From WAPX01 sp964622075 (GTDB taxonomy: Archaea > Halobacteriota > Archaeoglobi > Archaeoglobales > Archaeoglobaceae), in NCBI GenBank assembly GCA_964622075.1, contig CAZUMR010000043.1, forward strand, positions 1-17,042: a DNA stretch of 17,042 nt. The letters run 5' to 3'. Below are positions 6,315-12,874 of the stretch, piece by piece (positions within the stretch are counted from its first letter, which is position 1; each line of letters opens with the position of its first letter). Under the pieces are notes generated by a model that did not search any database, had not been told where the DNA came from, and worked only from the letters and a program-made list of their open reading frames with translations. Position numbers and translations under genes: made by a program.

Positions 6315-7703
6315 TCAGCTAAAAACTTCAGAAAATTCTCTCTCAAGTCTCAGGGCAAATCCAAGGACCTCGTTTTCTTTGAAGTGACCTCCCATTATCT
6401 GCAACCCTACGGGCAGACCTTTAACGAATCCGGCTGGAAGAGACATGGCCGGAATTCCTGCAAGGTTTATCGGGACGGTATTCACATCCATCTTGTACAT
6501 TGTCAGTGGGTCTGCAAGCTCTCCAATCCTGAAAGGAAGGGAAGGCATTGTTGGAGCAATCAGGACATCGTAATCATTTAAAGCCTTCTCGAAGTCTCTT
6601 CTGACGAGTGTTCTGACTCTCAGGGCTTTCAGGTAGTATTTTCCGTAGTATCCTGCAGATAGTGCATATGTACCGAGCATAATCCTCCTTTTAACCTCCT
6701 CACCAAACCCCTCGGCTCTAACTCTTGAAAAGTATCTGGTCCATGTATCGAGCTCATCAAGAGCGTAACCGTATCTGACTCCGTCGTACCTTGCGAGGTT
6801 GGAGGAAGCTTCTCCGGTAGCTATTATGTAGTAGGCTGCAAGAGCGTACCTGAAAGATGGCATTGACACCTCTCCAACCTCAAATCCAAGACCTTTTATT
6901 ACCTCCACTGCCTCCTCGAACCTTCCGGTTACGTCATCATTGCCGCTCATTTCTCTTACCACGCCAACCTTGAACTTTTTCTCAGCAATTTCTGGGTTAA
7001 ATCTGAACTCAACTCCTGCATTTGTTGAATCTCTTTCATCCTTTCCTGCTATGACTTCCAGCAGAAGAGCACAGTCCTCTACACAGCAGGCCATCGGCCC
7101 TATCTGCTCAAGTGAGTTTGCGTATGGTATCAGCCCGTACCTTGAAACAAGTCCGTAAGTTGGTTTTATTCCAACAACACCGCAGAAACTTGAAGGACAC
7201 CTTATACTGCCACCCGTATCACTTCCAAGAGCAAGAACACTCTCCTCTCCTCCAAGACAGGCTCCACTGCCACCACTGCTCCCGCCGGCAACCCTGTCGA
7301 GATCGTAGGGATTTCTCACAACTCCAAAGTAAGATGTTTCAGTCGTCGTTCCCATTGCGAATTCGTCCATGTTCGTTTTTCCAATAATTATTGCTCCTTC
7401 GGCTTTTAGCCTCTCAACCACATGAGCATCGAAAGGTGGAATGTAGTTCTCAAGCATTCTGGAGCCGCAGGTTGTTCTGATACCTCTTGTGGATATGCAA
7501 TCCTTAACAGCAACAGGAATTCCGGCAAGCTTTCCTTTTAGCTCACCCCTATCGTACTTTTCTGCCTGAGACAGTGCCAGATCTTTGCACAGAGTTACAT
7601 ATGCATTTAACTTGCTCTTCTCTATTCTGTCAAAAAGCTCGGAAACGAGGTCGTAGCATCTCTCCCCTTCGAGTCTCTCCTTCCAGTCCTTTACGGTTAT
7701 CAT
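6315..7703 (-). CDS. gatA: Glutamyl-tRNA(Gln)/aspartyl-tRNA(Asn) amidotransferase subunit A
   Basis: Glutaminase subunit of GatCAB, which releases ammonia from glutamine (or asparagine) for amidation of misacylated Glu-tRNA(Gln) or Asp-tRNA(Asn). I start it at ATG 7701-7703 because GGAGGG lies 5-6 nt upstream. The longer TTG start at 7724 would overlap gatC and has no better site. The 462 aa carry the amidase signature: catalytic K67 (AVKD), S142 in AGGSSGGSG and nucleophile S166 in SDTGGSIR. GatA-type sequence follows (KPTYGLVSRYGLIPYANSLEQ region). The gene is 13 nt downstream of gatC. The partner gatB, or an archaeal gatD/gatE pair, is not in the window. Confidence 0.96.
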   Translation of the reverse strand: MITVKDWKERLEGERCYDLVSELFDRIEKSKLNAYVTLCKDLALSQAEKYDRGELKGKLAGIPVAVKDCISTRGIRTTCGSRMLENYIPPFDAHVVERLKAEGAIIIGKTNMDEFAMGTTTETSYFGVVRNPYDLDRVAGGSSGGSGACLGGEESVLALGSDTGGSIRCPSSFCGVVGIKPTYGLVSRYGLIPYANSLEQIGPMACCVEDCALLLEVIAGKDERDSTNAGVEFRFNPEIAEKKFKVGVVREMSGNDDVTGRFEEAVEVIKGLGFEVGEVSMPSFRYALAAYYIIATGEASSNLARYDGVRYGYALDELDTWTRYFSRVRAEGFGEEVKRRIMLGTYALSAGYYGKYYLKALRVRTLVRRDFEKALNDYDVLIAPTMPSLPFRIGELADPLTMYKMDVNTVPINLAGIPAMSLPAGFVKGLPVGLQIMGGHFKENEVLGFALRLEREFSEVFS

Positions 7704-7716
7704 TGTCTCCCTCCAT

Positions 7717-7998
7717 TCACTCAACTATTTTTGGCCCCTTGAAGTATCCGTCCTCAACGTGTCTGGCATTTTTCAGAGCTTCTTCCCTGCTGAGGCCTTT
7801 CTTTGGAACATCGTCTCTGAAAACGTTCTTCAGTGGGAGAACGTGAAAGGTCGGTTCTACATCCTCTCCGACCTCGTCAAGGATATTGAAGTAGTCTATA
7901 ATGCTTTCAAACTCTTTTCTAAACTTCTCTGCTTCCTCCTTACTTATCTCTATTTTTGCAAGCTCGGCAATCTTGAAAACGTCATCTATCGTTAGCAT
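7717..7998 (-). CDS. gatC: Glutamyl-tRNA(Gln)/aspartyl-tRNA(Asn) amidotransferase subunit C
   Basis: 93-aa stabilising subunit that wraps between GatA and GatB. The start (LTIDDVFKIAELAKIEIS) and the mid-protein EFESIIDYFNILDEVGEDVEPTFHVLPLKNVFRDD-type pattern are characteristic of the family, and it sits directly upstream of gatA. The ATG at 7996-7998 has no Shine-Dalgarno. A TATA-like box lies about 26 nt upstream, so it probably begins the transcript leaderless. Confidence 0.95.
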   Translation of the reverse strand: MLTIDDVFKIAELAKIEISKEEAEKFRKEFESIIDYFNILDEVGEDVEPTFHVLPLKNVFRDDVPKKGLSREEALKNARHVEDGYFKGPKIVE

Positions 7999-8018
7999 GT
8001 CTGGAAATTCAAGTCGTT

Positions 8019-8030
8019 GAATAAAAAACT
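8019..8030 (-). promoter_or_regulatory. TATA-like box for gatC-gatA
   Basis: The minus strand reads GTTTTTTATTC, centred about 26 nt before the gatC ATG. Confidence 0.5.
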
Positions 8031-8041
8031 TGGTATTGTGG

Positions 8042-8069
8042 GAATGACAAAACTGAGAATGACAAAACT
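8042..8069. repeat. 13-bp direct repeat between gatC and the Cys-HTH gene
   Basis: GAATGACAAAACT at 8042-8054 is repeated exactly at 8057-8069, a period of 15. The second copy runs into CTTAAGTTA, a possible TATA-like element centred about 27 nt before the ATG at 8098. The repeat therefore sits in the probable promoter and could be an operator. Confidence 0.7.
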
Positions 8070-8097
8070 TAAGTTACCTCACTCCAGATGCTGATTG

Positions 8098-8325
8098 ATG
8101 TCCTGCATATTCTGCAAGTACTTTTCAAGCTGTGGTGGTAGGGCAGAAATATGTGAGCACTTTGAACTCAGGGAGCCTAAAAAACCCTCCAGAGTTGAAA
8201 GTGCTGTTAAGGAATCCATGACGATTAGAGAAGCGGCTGAAAAGCTTAACATGACCGTTACCGAGTTTCTTGAGATGCTCGGGCAGATGGAGAGGGAGGG
8301 TAAAATCAGGATTGAAATCAAATAA
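8098..8325 (+). CDS. Small four-cysteine winged-helix-like protein
   Basis: 75-aa protein starting at ATG 8098-8100; a TTG one codon upstream is less likely. No Shine-Dalgarno is present, which suits a leaderless mRNA. The N-terminus has C3-x2-C6-x5-C12-x6-C19 (SCIFCKYFSSCGGRAEICEHF), spacing that could bind zinc or an Fe-S cluster. After a basic linker, residues 41-75 (TIREAAEKLNMTVTEFLEML, then EREGKIRIE) look like a small helix-turn-helix/winged-helix domain of the FeoC or MarR-like type. I do not recognise a named family. A metal- or redox-responsive DNA-binding role is inference. It lies 76 nt upstream of the DUF5320-like gene, same strand, with a T7 run between them, so the two may be separate transcripts. 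Confidence 0.75.
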   Translation: MSCIFCKYFSSCGGRAEICEHFELREPKKPSRVESAVKESMTIREAAEKLNMTVTEFLEMLGQMEREGKIRIEIK

Positions 8326-8332
8326 TTTTTTT
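8326..8332 (+). terminator. T-run after the Cys-HTH gene
   Basis: Seven T residues directly follow the TAA stop, a plausible archaeal terminator. Confidence 0.5.
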
Positions 8333-8353
8333 GATATCTGAATTTAGGTACAC

Positions 8354-8368
8354 CGAAACGATTAAATA
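8354..8368 (+). promoter_or_regulatory. BRE/TATA-like promoter of the Gly-Arg-rich gene
   Basis: CGAAACGATTAAATA matches the archaeal BRE (CGAAA) plus a TATA-like TTAAATA. A start about 25 nt downstream falls just at the Shine-Dalgarno. Confidence 0.6.
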
Positions 8369-8390
8369 CTTTGAATTATTATTCAGAATG

Positions 8391-8397
8391 GAGGTGG
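8391..8397 (+). promoter_or_regulatory. Strong Shine-Dalgarno of the Gly-Arg-rich gene
   Basis: GGAGGTG, 4-5 nt before ATG 8402. It contrasts with the leaderless neighbours and fixes the start. Confidence 0.7.
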
Positions 8398-8401
8398 TAT
8401 C

Positions 8402-8617
8402 ATGCCGGGTGGTGACAGGACTGGACCTCTTGGCCTCGGGCCAAGAACTGGAAGGGATCTCGGATACTGCTCAGGGTACAACAGGCCGGGATTCATGTCA
8501 AGGGCTTTTGGCTGGCTCGGATTTGGGAGAGGTAGAGGAGCTGGCAGAGCTGCTGGCTGGGGAAGAGCAGGAAGAGGCAGAGGAAGAGGTAGAGGAAGGG
8601 GCTGGAGGTTCTGGTAA
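8402..8617 (+). CDS. Gly-Arg-rich small protein, DUF5320-like
   Basis: 71-aa protein. The N-terminal MPGGDRTGPLGLGPRTGR, followed by GYCSGYNRPGF, matches the pattern I know as DUF5320. It is found in anaerobic archaea and bacteria, often near iron-sulfur cofactor or NifX/NifB-like genes. It has one cysteine (residue 23) and no known activity. The C-terminal half is dominated by Gly-Arg dipeptides, ending G-R x5, then GWRFW. That resembles an RG/RGG nucleic-acid-binding tail, although RG richness is also normal in this family. The tail is encoded by GGNAGA hexamers. A strong Shine-Dalgarno and promoter support real expression. No iron-sulfur partner lies next to it here. The nearest candidate is the Cys-HTH gene upstream. 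Confidence 0.85.
   Translation: MPGGDRTGPLGLGPRTGRDLGYCSGYNRPGFMSRAFGWLGFGRGRGAGRAAGWGRAGRGRGRGRGRGWRFW
8570..8599 (+). repeat. GGNAGA hexamer repeat encoding (Gly-Arg)5
   Basis: Five consecutive hexamers GGAAGA GGCAGA GGAAGA GGTAGA GGAAGG. Third-position changes leave the dipeptide unchanged, which suggests selection on the protein. Confidence 0.85.
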
Positions 8618-8635
8618 TTTTTTAATTTATTTTTT
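8618..8635 (+). terminator. T-rich 3' end of the Gly-Arg-rich gene
   Basis: TTTTTTAATTTATTTTTT follows the stop codon directly. The remaining sequence up to 8678 is a short spacer before the convergent ATPase gene. Confidence 0.6.
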
Positions 8636-8678
8636 GCACATCTGTTTTTACGATGTTTACAGTACAAGTAATGTTAAA

Positions 8679-10328
8679 TTACATGCTGGCTACCTCTTTC
8701 GCAAGTCCGAGCTCCTTTAACGCTTCTTCCGGATTAGCTTGATAAAGTCTTATGATTCTTGCTACCTCGTTAAATTCCGTTACGTTATCCTGAACGAGTT
8801 TTTCGAGAACGAACATTCTTCTGTGAAGTTCTTCGTTAAGTTCTCTTTTGCTCCATCCTCTCTCCATCTTTATCTCTTCAAGTGCCTTTGAGTTGCCTAC
8901 CATTATGTGCTCATCCTTGACGCTGTCCCACTTGAACACTGTAGTCGTTCTCAGCGTTCTTGTGGATGGATCTAATCCAACAATCTCTGCTATTTCCAGA
9001 TTTCTTCTGACTCTCTTTCCGTCAACGTAAGTCTGAGCCTGAATGCTGACTATGTCAAGGGCTTCGATCATCGGCCTCGGAACGTTTATTGGAGGGTTCT
9101 CAAGTCTGTGTATGACTCCCCTGATCGAATCGGCGTGCAGTGTTGAGTAAGTTGTATGTCCCGTGCTCATTGCCTGAAACAGTGTAAGAGCTTCTCTGCC
9201 TCTAACCTCTCCAACTATTATGTACTCAGGCCTCTGCCTCAGAGCAGCTTTGAGAAGGTCGTACATGTCTATGGACTTTGCACCCTTCTGAAATGCCTCT
9301 CTTGTAACTGCTGGAATCCAGTTTTTGTGAGGTAGCATGAGCTCTCTCGTATCTTCTATGGTGACTATTTTTGCCTTCTTTGGAATAAACAGGGCTATGG
9401 CGTTTGTAGATGTCGTCTTACCGCTCGCAGTACCTCCGGCAAAAATAAGACTCTTTCTGTTCTCTATACAGAGCCAGAGGTACGCCATCTGCTCGCTGCT
9501 GAATGTGCCCCACTTTATCAGATGAACTGGAGTTATTGGCTCCTTCCTGAACTTTCTTATCGTGAAAGTTGAACCGTGATCCGTCACTTCTCTTCCAAGG
9601 GTCATCTGAATTCTACTTCCATCCGGCATTGTTGCGTCAACCATCGGTTCTGCTATGCTTATGTGCTTCCCGCACTGCTGTGCGAGCTTTATTACGAAAG
9701 AATCGAGTTCATCGCTTTCGAAGCTGATGTTCGTTTTCAGATTTGAGTAGCTCCTGTGGAATACGTAAACGGGCTTGTTGTATCCGTTGCAGGAAATATC
9801 CTCAAGCTGCGGGTCGTACATGAGAGGAGTAATCTTCCCGTACAGTACCGTTCCTCTGAGCACGTAGTAAAACACCCTGTAGTAATCGTCTTTTTCGAGT
9901 TTGATTCGAAAGTCGTTCAGTATCTTGCTTGTTTTGTTTTTCAGTATGTCTATTTTGTCAGCGTTTTTCATCTCTTCTGGAGTTACTGGCAGGTATTCGA
10001 GCTTGGATATCAGCTCTCTAACAACTTTTCTCTCTTTTTCTTCAAGCTCCGGTTCTTTGACGTGGTATGCGATGTCATCTTCATCTTCCTTTGTTATTAT
10101 GTGAACACTTGCAAAGACGAAGTTATCGTAAACGGGATACCTGTCTATTTCGAGCCACCCTTCTGGTGGATCAAATTCCTTGCCCACTTCTTCGGCAAGT
10201 TTCTTAAAGTAATTCAAATCAATTTCTTCCTCCGATTCTTTATTTTTTGTATTTTTATTCTCTTTTTCATTAATTTTCTTATCTTTTTCTTTATCTTTTT
10301 CCCCACCCTTCCTGAGCGTGAGCTTCAT
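8679..10328 (-). CDS. VirB11/GspE-family secretion (type II/IV, archaellum/pilus-type) ATPase
   Basis: Cytoplasmic hexameric ATPase of the family that drives assembly of archaeal pili and archaella or type IV secretion. In 549 aa: a Lys/Glu/Asn-rich tract (9-36) of low complexity, an N-terminal domain (about 40-260), then the motor core. The core has Walker A GGTASGKTT (298-306), the Asp box TIEDTREL with E325 and D326, Walker B YIIVGEVRGRE (369-379) and the His box TGHTTYSTLHAD (389-400). The ATG at 10326-10328 has a TATA-like box about 28 nt upstream. The usual partner, a TadC/ArlJ-type membrane protein, is not downstream: that side meets the convergent DUF5320-like gene. No pilin is visible nearby. 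It could serve pili, an archaellum or an unknown export system, and I cannot assign a specific name. Confidence 0.9.
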   Translation of the reverse strand: MKLTLRKGGEKDKEKDKKINEKENKNTKNKESEEEIDLNYFKKLAEEVGKEFDPPEGWLEIDRYPVYDNFVFASVHIITKEDEDDIAYHVKEPELEEKERKVVRELISKLEYLPVTPEEMKNADKIDILKNKTSKILNDFRIKLEKDDYYRVFYYVLRGTVLYGKITPLMYDPQLEDISCNGYNKPVYVFHRSYSNLKTNISFESDELDSFVIKLAQQCGKHISIAEPMVDATMPDGSRIQMTLGREVTDHGSTFTIRKFRKEPITPVHLIKWGTFSSEQMAYLWLCIENRKSLIFAGGTASGKTTSTNAIALFIPKKAKIVTIEDTRELMLPHKNWIPAVTREAFQKGAKSIDMYDLLKAALRQRPEYIIVGEVRGREALTLFQAMSTGHTTYSTLHADSIRGVIHRLENPPINVPRPMIEALDIVSIQAQTYVDGKRVRRNLEIAEIVGLDPSTRTLRTTTVFKWDSVKDEHIMVGNSKALEEIKMERGWSKRELNEELHRRMFVLEKLVQDNVTEFNEVARIIRLYQANPEEALKELGLAKEVASM

Positions 10329-10349
10329 TGAATGATAATACTCATTATG

Positions 10350-10362
10350 CCGATAAATAGTT
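10350..10362 (-). promoter_or_regulatory. TATA-like box for the ATPase gene
   Basis: The minus strand reads ACTATTTATCGG, centred about 28 nt before the ATPase ATG. The divergent endonuclease V gene starts at 10430, and I see no clear TATA for it in 10363-10429. Confidence 0.45.
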
Positions 10363-10429
10363 TACTGGCCGCTTTGAGATTTCTGAGGGGAAATCGAAAA
10401 AGTCAAACGCTCAACGCTATCCGAAACAC

Positions 10430-11164
10430 ATGAATGTTGAGGACATTTTGAGAAATCCCCCCAGAACTCTTGAGGAAATGAGGAAAGCTCAGCTTGAGCT
10501 TGCAAAACTTGTTTGTGTTGAAGGTGAATTCAATGCGAAATACGTTGCTGGCGTCGATCAGGCTTTCGTTGGAGACACAGTGATATCTGCCTGCGTAATA
10601 CTTGACGAGAATCTGGAGGTCGTTTACAGGGCTGTTCACGCTGAGAAAACAGATGTGCCATACATACCCACGTACCTCATGTTCAGAGAGGGCAGTTCTG
10701 CTGTAAATGCAGTTAGAAAGGCTCTGAACGAATCAGGAATAGGGGAGGAGGATATCTGTATAATAGTTGACGGGAGCGGTATAGCCCATCCAAGAAGGTG
10801 CGGTCTCGCGACATTTATCGGGCTTGCCATGAATGCTCAGAGCGTTGGGGTGACAAAATCCCGGCTTTACGGGTATTACAGAGAACCGGAGAATACGATG
10901 GAGGCAAAACCCCTGATCGATGAAGTTAGCGGGGATGTTGTTGGTTACGCTGTTAAAACATGCAACAGATGCAGGCCCATATTTGTCTCTCCCGGACATA
11001 AGATATCTCCGGAAGAGGCTTTAAATGCCGTCCTGAAAACTCTTAGAGGATACAAGCTTCCAGAACCCATCAGACTTGCTCATTTACTTGCAACTGAGGC
11101 AAGAAAGTGGGCAAAGGCGGGAAAGCTGGCAAGTTTATCTGATTTTTTCCAGGAGTGTGAGTGA
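10430..11164 (+). CDS. nfi: Endonuclease V (deoxyinosine 3' endonuclease)
   Basis: Repair nuclease that cuts the second phosphodiester bond 3' of deoxyinosine arising from adenine deamination, a damage favoured by high temperature. In 244 aa the catalytic carboxylates are in their family blocks: D43 (VAGVDQAF), E87 (YIPTYLMFREG) and D114 (VDGSGIAHPRRCGLAT). GVTKSRLYGYY, IFVSPGHKISPEEA and the PEPIRLAH block with H218 follow. The PYIP wedge loop that reads the lesion is present (77-80). The ATG at 10430 lacks a Shine-Dalgarno, and I see no good TATA box. The 3' end overlaps the convergent DtxR-like gene by 30 nt. Confidence 0.95.
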   Translation: MNVEDILRNPPRTLEEMRKAQLELAKLVCVEGEFNAKYVAGVDQAFVGDTVISACVILDENLEVVYRAVHAEKTDVPYIPTYLMFREGSSAVNAVRKALNESGIGEEDICIIVDGSGIAHPRRCGLATFIGLAMNAQSVGVTKSRLYGYYREPENTMEAKPLIDEVSGDVVGYAVKTCNRCRPIFVSPGHKISPEEALNAVLKTLRGYKLPEPIRLAHLLATEARKWAKAGKLASLSDFFQECE

Positions 11165-11725
11165 TGCGAGTTTGTCGGAGATGTTTATTGTGTTCCCCCC
11201 AAGCTCGACCTTCATTCTGTCAATAACTTTCAGCACAACACCCGGTTTAATTCCCGCCTTTTCAAGGGATGCCGGGGAGACTGTAACCCTGTACTCTCCC
11301 GGTTCGGCCTCAGACAGCCTTACAGGTAGAAACTCGCACTCTTCACACGCGCTGCACTCGCTTGCAATGAGTGCACAGACCTTCATCGCAACGTCTTCAC
11401 TCACGTGGTGCTCTATTTCGCAGCTCAGCTTCTTTGCCTCTTCCTCGCAGACACCAAGAAACTCTCTAAAAAAGACCTCGAAAATTTTGTGGTATCTCCT
11501 TATTTTCCCTGCTACAATCTCTCCCTTCTCTGTCAGTACTGCACCTCTGTATGGTGTGTATTCAACGTACCCCATTTCGTTCAGCTTCAAAAGCATCTCC
11601 GTTACGCTCGATGGCCTGACGTCAAGTGCTTTTGCCAGATCGGTCGTTCTTGCGACTCTCCTCTCCCTCTTCTGAATGTTGTAAATTGCCTCAAGGTAAT
11701 CTTCCACTCTTTTCCTGCTTTTCAT
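11135..11725 (-). CDS. DtxR/MntR-family metal-dependent transcriptional regulator
   Basis: 196-aa metalloregulator that represses target genes when bound to Fe2+ or Mn2+. The N-terminal winged HTH (about 5-75) has TTDLAKALDVRPSSVTEMLLKL and YTPYRGAVLTEKG. The dimerisation domain supplies candidate ligands: D9 and E12 (VEDYLEAIY, as in MntR), H79, E83, and C102, E105 and H106 (SCEIEHHV, as in DtxR/IdeR). So the set mixes Mn-type and Fe-type residues. C124, C127 and C130 (ECSACEEC) add a cysteine cluster. The C-terminal part (about 134-195) resembles the FeoA/SH3-like domain of this family. It is 11 nt downstream of the thioredoxin-HEAT gene and overlaps the convergent nfi 3' end by 30 nt. The metal and targets are not determined by sequence. 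Confidence 0.92.
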   Translation of the reverse strand: MKSRKRVEDYLEAIYNIQKRERRVARTTDLAKALDVRPSSVTEMLLKLNEMGYVEYTPYRGAVLTEKGEIVAGKIRRYHKIFEVFFREFLGVCEEEAKKLSCEIEHHVSEDVAMKVCALIASECSACEECEFLPVRLSEAEPGEYRVTVSPASLEKAGIKPGVVLKVIDRMKVELGGNTINISDKLASLTLLEKIR

Positions 11726-11736
11726 CGTGCTCTGCC

Positions 11737-12663
11737 CTATCCTTCTCTTTCCCTTATTTCCTCTATCGCCTCTTCAACAGCCTCTCTGATATCCTCGTTA
11801 TCGCTGTTCAGGAGCTCCTCAAGCAGGGGTATATCTTCCTTACTTCCTATCTTTCCGAGTATGTAGGCAGCATCCTGAATTGCAGTGGGATCTCCCTTCT
11901 TCAGAATTTCAAGAATCTTTTCCTTCACAGCTTTGACTTTTTCTGGATCTTTTTCGAATATCTCTTCAAGGATCATCATTGCACCGACCCTTGCCATTAT
12001 TTCTGGTCTCTCAAGAACTTCTGCAAGAACGAGCAAGTTCTTTTCGTCTTTTTCTATTGCCTCCTTTACTTCCTCAATTCTTCCATCTTTCAGGAGCATT
12101 ATGTAGTACTCTACCCTGTAATCCTCTCCACACAGAGTTTTCTTAACCCAGTCAAGGAGCTCCTCAAGAGAATGGTCACCAACAAGCTTTACGTCATCGC
12201 CTATGACTATTGTGGGAGCTGATGTAACTCCGTACTTTTCTCCAAGATCGGGATACAGGGTGACATCTATTATTTCCACCTTTATCTGTGGATTTGCAAT
12301 TGCTATTCTGTTAACACTCTCAACAACCTGCGCACAGTGCGGGCATATTGGAGCCACGAAGACCTTTATCTCTCCCTCACATCCTTCAAGCTTCAGATTC
12401 TCCTCTCCTCCTTCAGCAAGTCTGAGCAGCGTCCTTAAAAAGGGCTCGAACTCCATCTGGACGGGTGTTGCCTTGTAAGTAATCTCCACCTCTCCGTTTG
12501 TTATGACTATTGATGGTTCTCCACTCTCTATAACCTCCACCTCTGCACCGAAGTCTTTCAGTTTTTCAAAATCTTTCATCTCTTTTGTCGGGTTGATTAG
12601 CCTGACTTTCACACCATCTATTCTCTTTGTCAGGATTTTTTCCGCCTTTTTCACATCGAACAA
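11737..12663 (-). CDS. Thioredoxin-fold protein with C-terminal HEAT-like repeats
   Basis: 308-aa predicted cytosolic protein with no signal peptide. Residues about 1-85 look like a degenerate thioredoxin-fold unit with no CxxC. Residues about 96-178 form a glutaredoxin-like domain with the redox motif C107-P-H-C110 (VAPICPHCAQVV) and the cis-proline loop SAPTIVI (148-154). Together they resemble archaeal two-domain protein disulfide oxidoreductases. Residues about 195-305 are helical with HEAT-like repeats (DPTAIQDAAYILGKIGSKED, then IREAVEEAIEEI). Such repeats usually mediate protein contacts. The start is TTG 12661-12663, supported by GGAGG 7 nt upstream; the GTG three codons later would be 16 nt away. 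It is cotranscribed with the DtxR-like regulator. Likely activity is disulfide exchange on a partner held by the HEAT part, which is inference. Confidence 0.85.
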   Translation of the reverse strand: MFDVKKAEKILTKRIDGVKVRLINPTKEMKDFEKLKDFGAEVEVIESGEPSIVITNGEVEITYKATPVQMEFEPFLRTLLRLAEGGEENLKLEGCEGEIKVFVAPICPHCAQVVESVNRIAIANPQIKVEIIDVTLYPDLGEKYGVTSAPTIVIGDDVKLVGDHSLEELLDWVKKTLCGEDYRVEYYIMLLKDGRIEEVKEAIEKDEKNLLVLAEVLERPEIMARVGAMMILEEIFEKDPEKVKAVKEKILEILKKGDPTAIQDAAYILGKIGSKEDIPLLEELLNSDNEDIREAVEEAIEEIREREG

Positions 12664-12670
12664 ACTATCG

Positions 12671-12675
12671 CCTCC
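12671..12675 (-). promoter_or_regulatory. Shine-Dalgarno fixing the TTG start of the thioredoxin-HEAT gene
   Basis: GGAGG on the minus strand, 7 nt before TTG 12663. It decides the start among TTG and GTG candidates. Confidence 0.7.
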
Positions 12676-12692
12676 TTCAGCTAACTCCTTTT

Positions 12693-12723
12693 GGAAAAAC
12701 TAAAAATGTTTTTTGATTTTTCC
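12693..12723. repeat. 14-bp imperfect inverted repeat upstream of the redox/metalloregulator operon
   Basis: GGAAAAACTAAAAA (12693-12706), a 3-nt centre, then TTTTTGATTTTTCC (12710-12723). 12 of 14 positions pair. It lies 30-60 nt before the operon start, where the promoter should be, so it may be an operator, possibly for the DtxR-like protein encoded in the same operon. Confidence 0.6.
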
Positions 12724-12874
12724 TTGGCCTGTTGACAGTTTACTCCGGTTACTTTAATCAGGTGTTCATCCATGTTTCTATCTGGCTGTGGAATGATTTG
12801 TTTTAACTTTTAAACTTTAAACTTTTAACAAAATAATCGTAAAATCGCAAACAAAATAAATCAAAATTAAAGGC
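12724..12874. other. AT-rich spacer between L11 and the thioredoxin-HEAT gene
   Basis: No gene is visible. The part next to rpl11 (12846-12874) is T-rich on the minus strand and probably ends the L11 transcript. Around 12800-12830 the short unit AAACTTT/TTTTAA recurs several times (AACTTTTAAACTTTAAACTT). Confidence 0.5.

Noticed and set aside
8042..8069. CRISPR-like repeat
   Set aside because: Only two short copies with a 2-nt spacer. No array is present.
8383..8667. Minus-strand frame encoding a Pro-Leu repeat protein
   Set aside because: It is the antisense shadow of the GGNAGA hexamers in the Gly-Arg-rich gene. The sense gene has a strong promoter, a Shine-Dalgarno and a family match.
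8331..8720. Plus-strand acidic 129-aa frame overlapping the Gly-Arg-rich gene
   Set aside because: Another frame of the same hexamer repeat. It has no ribosome site, starts in the spacer and shows no recognisable domain.
9756..10331. 191-aa plus-strand frame rich in Phe and Ile, resembling a membrane protein
   Set aside because: The hydrophobicity is the antisense image of the Lys/Glu/Asn-rich ATPase N-terminus. The ATPase is certain.
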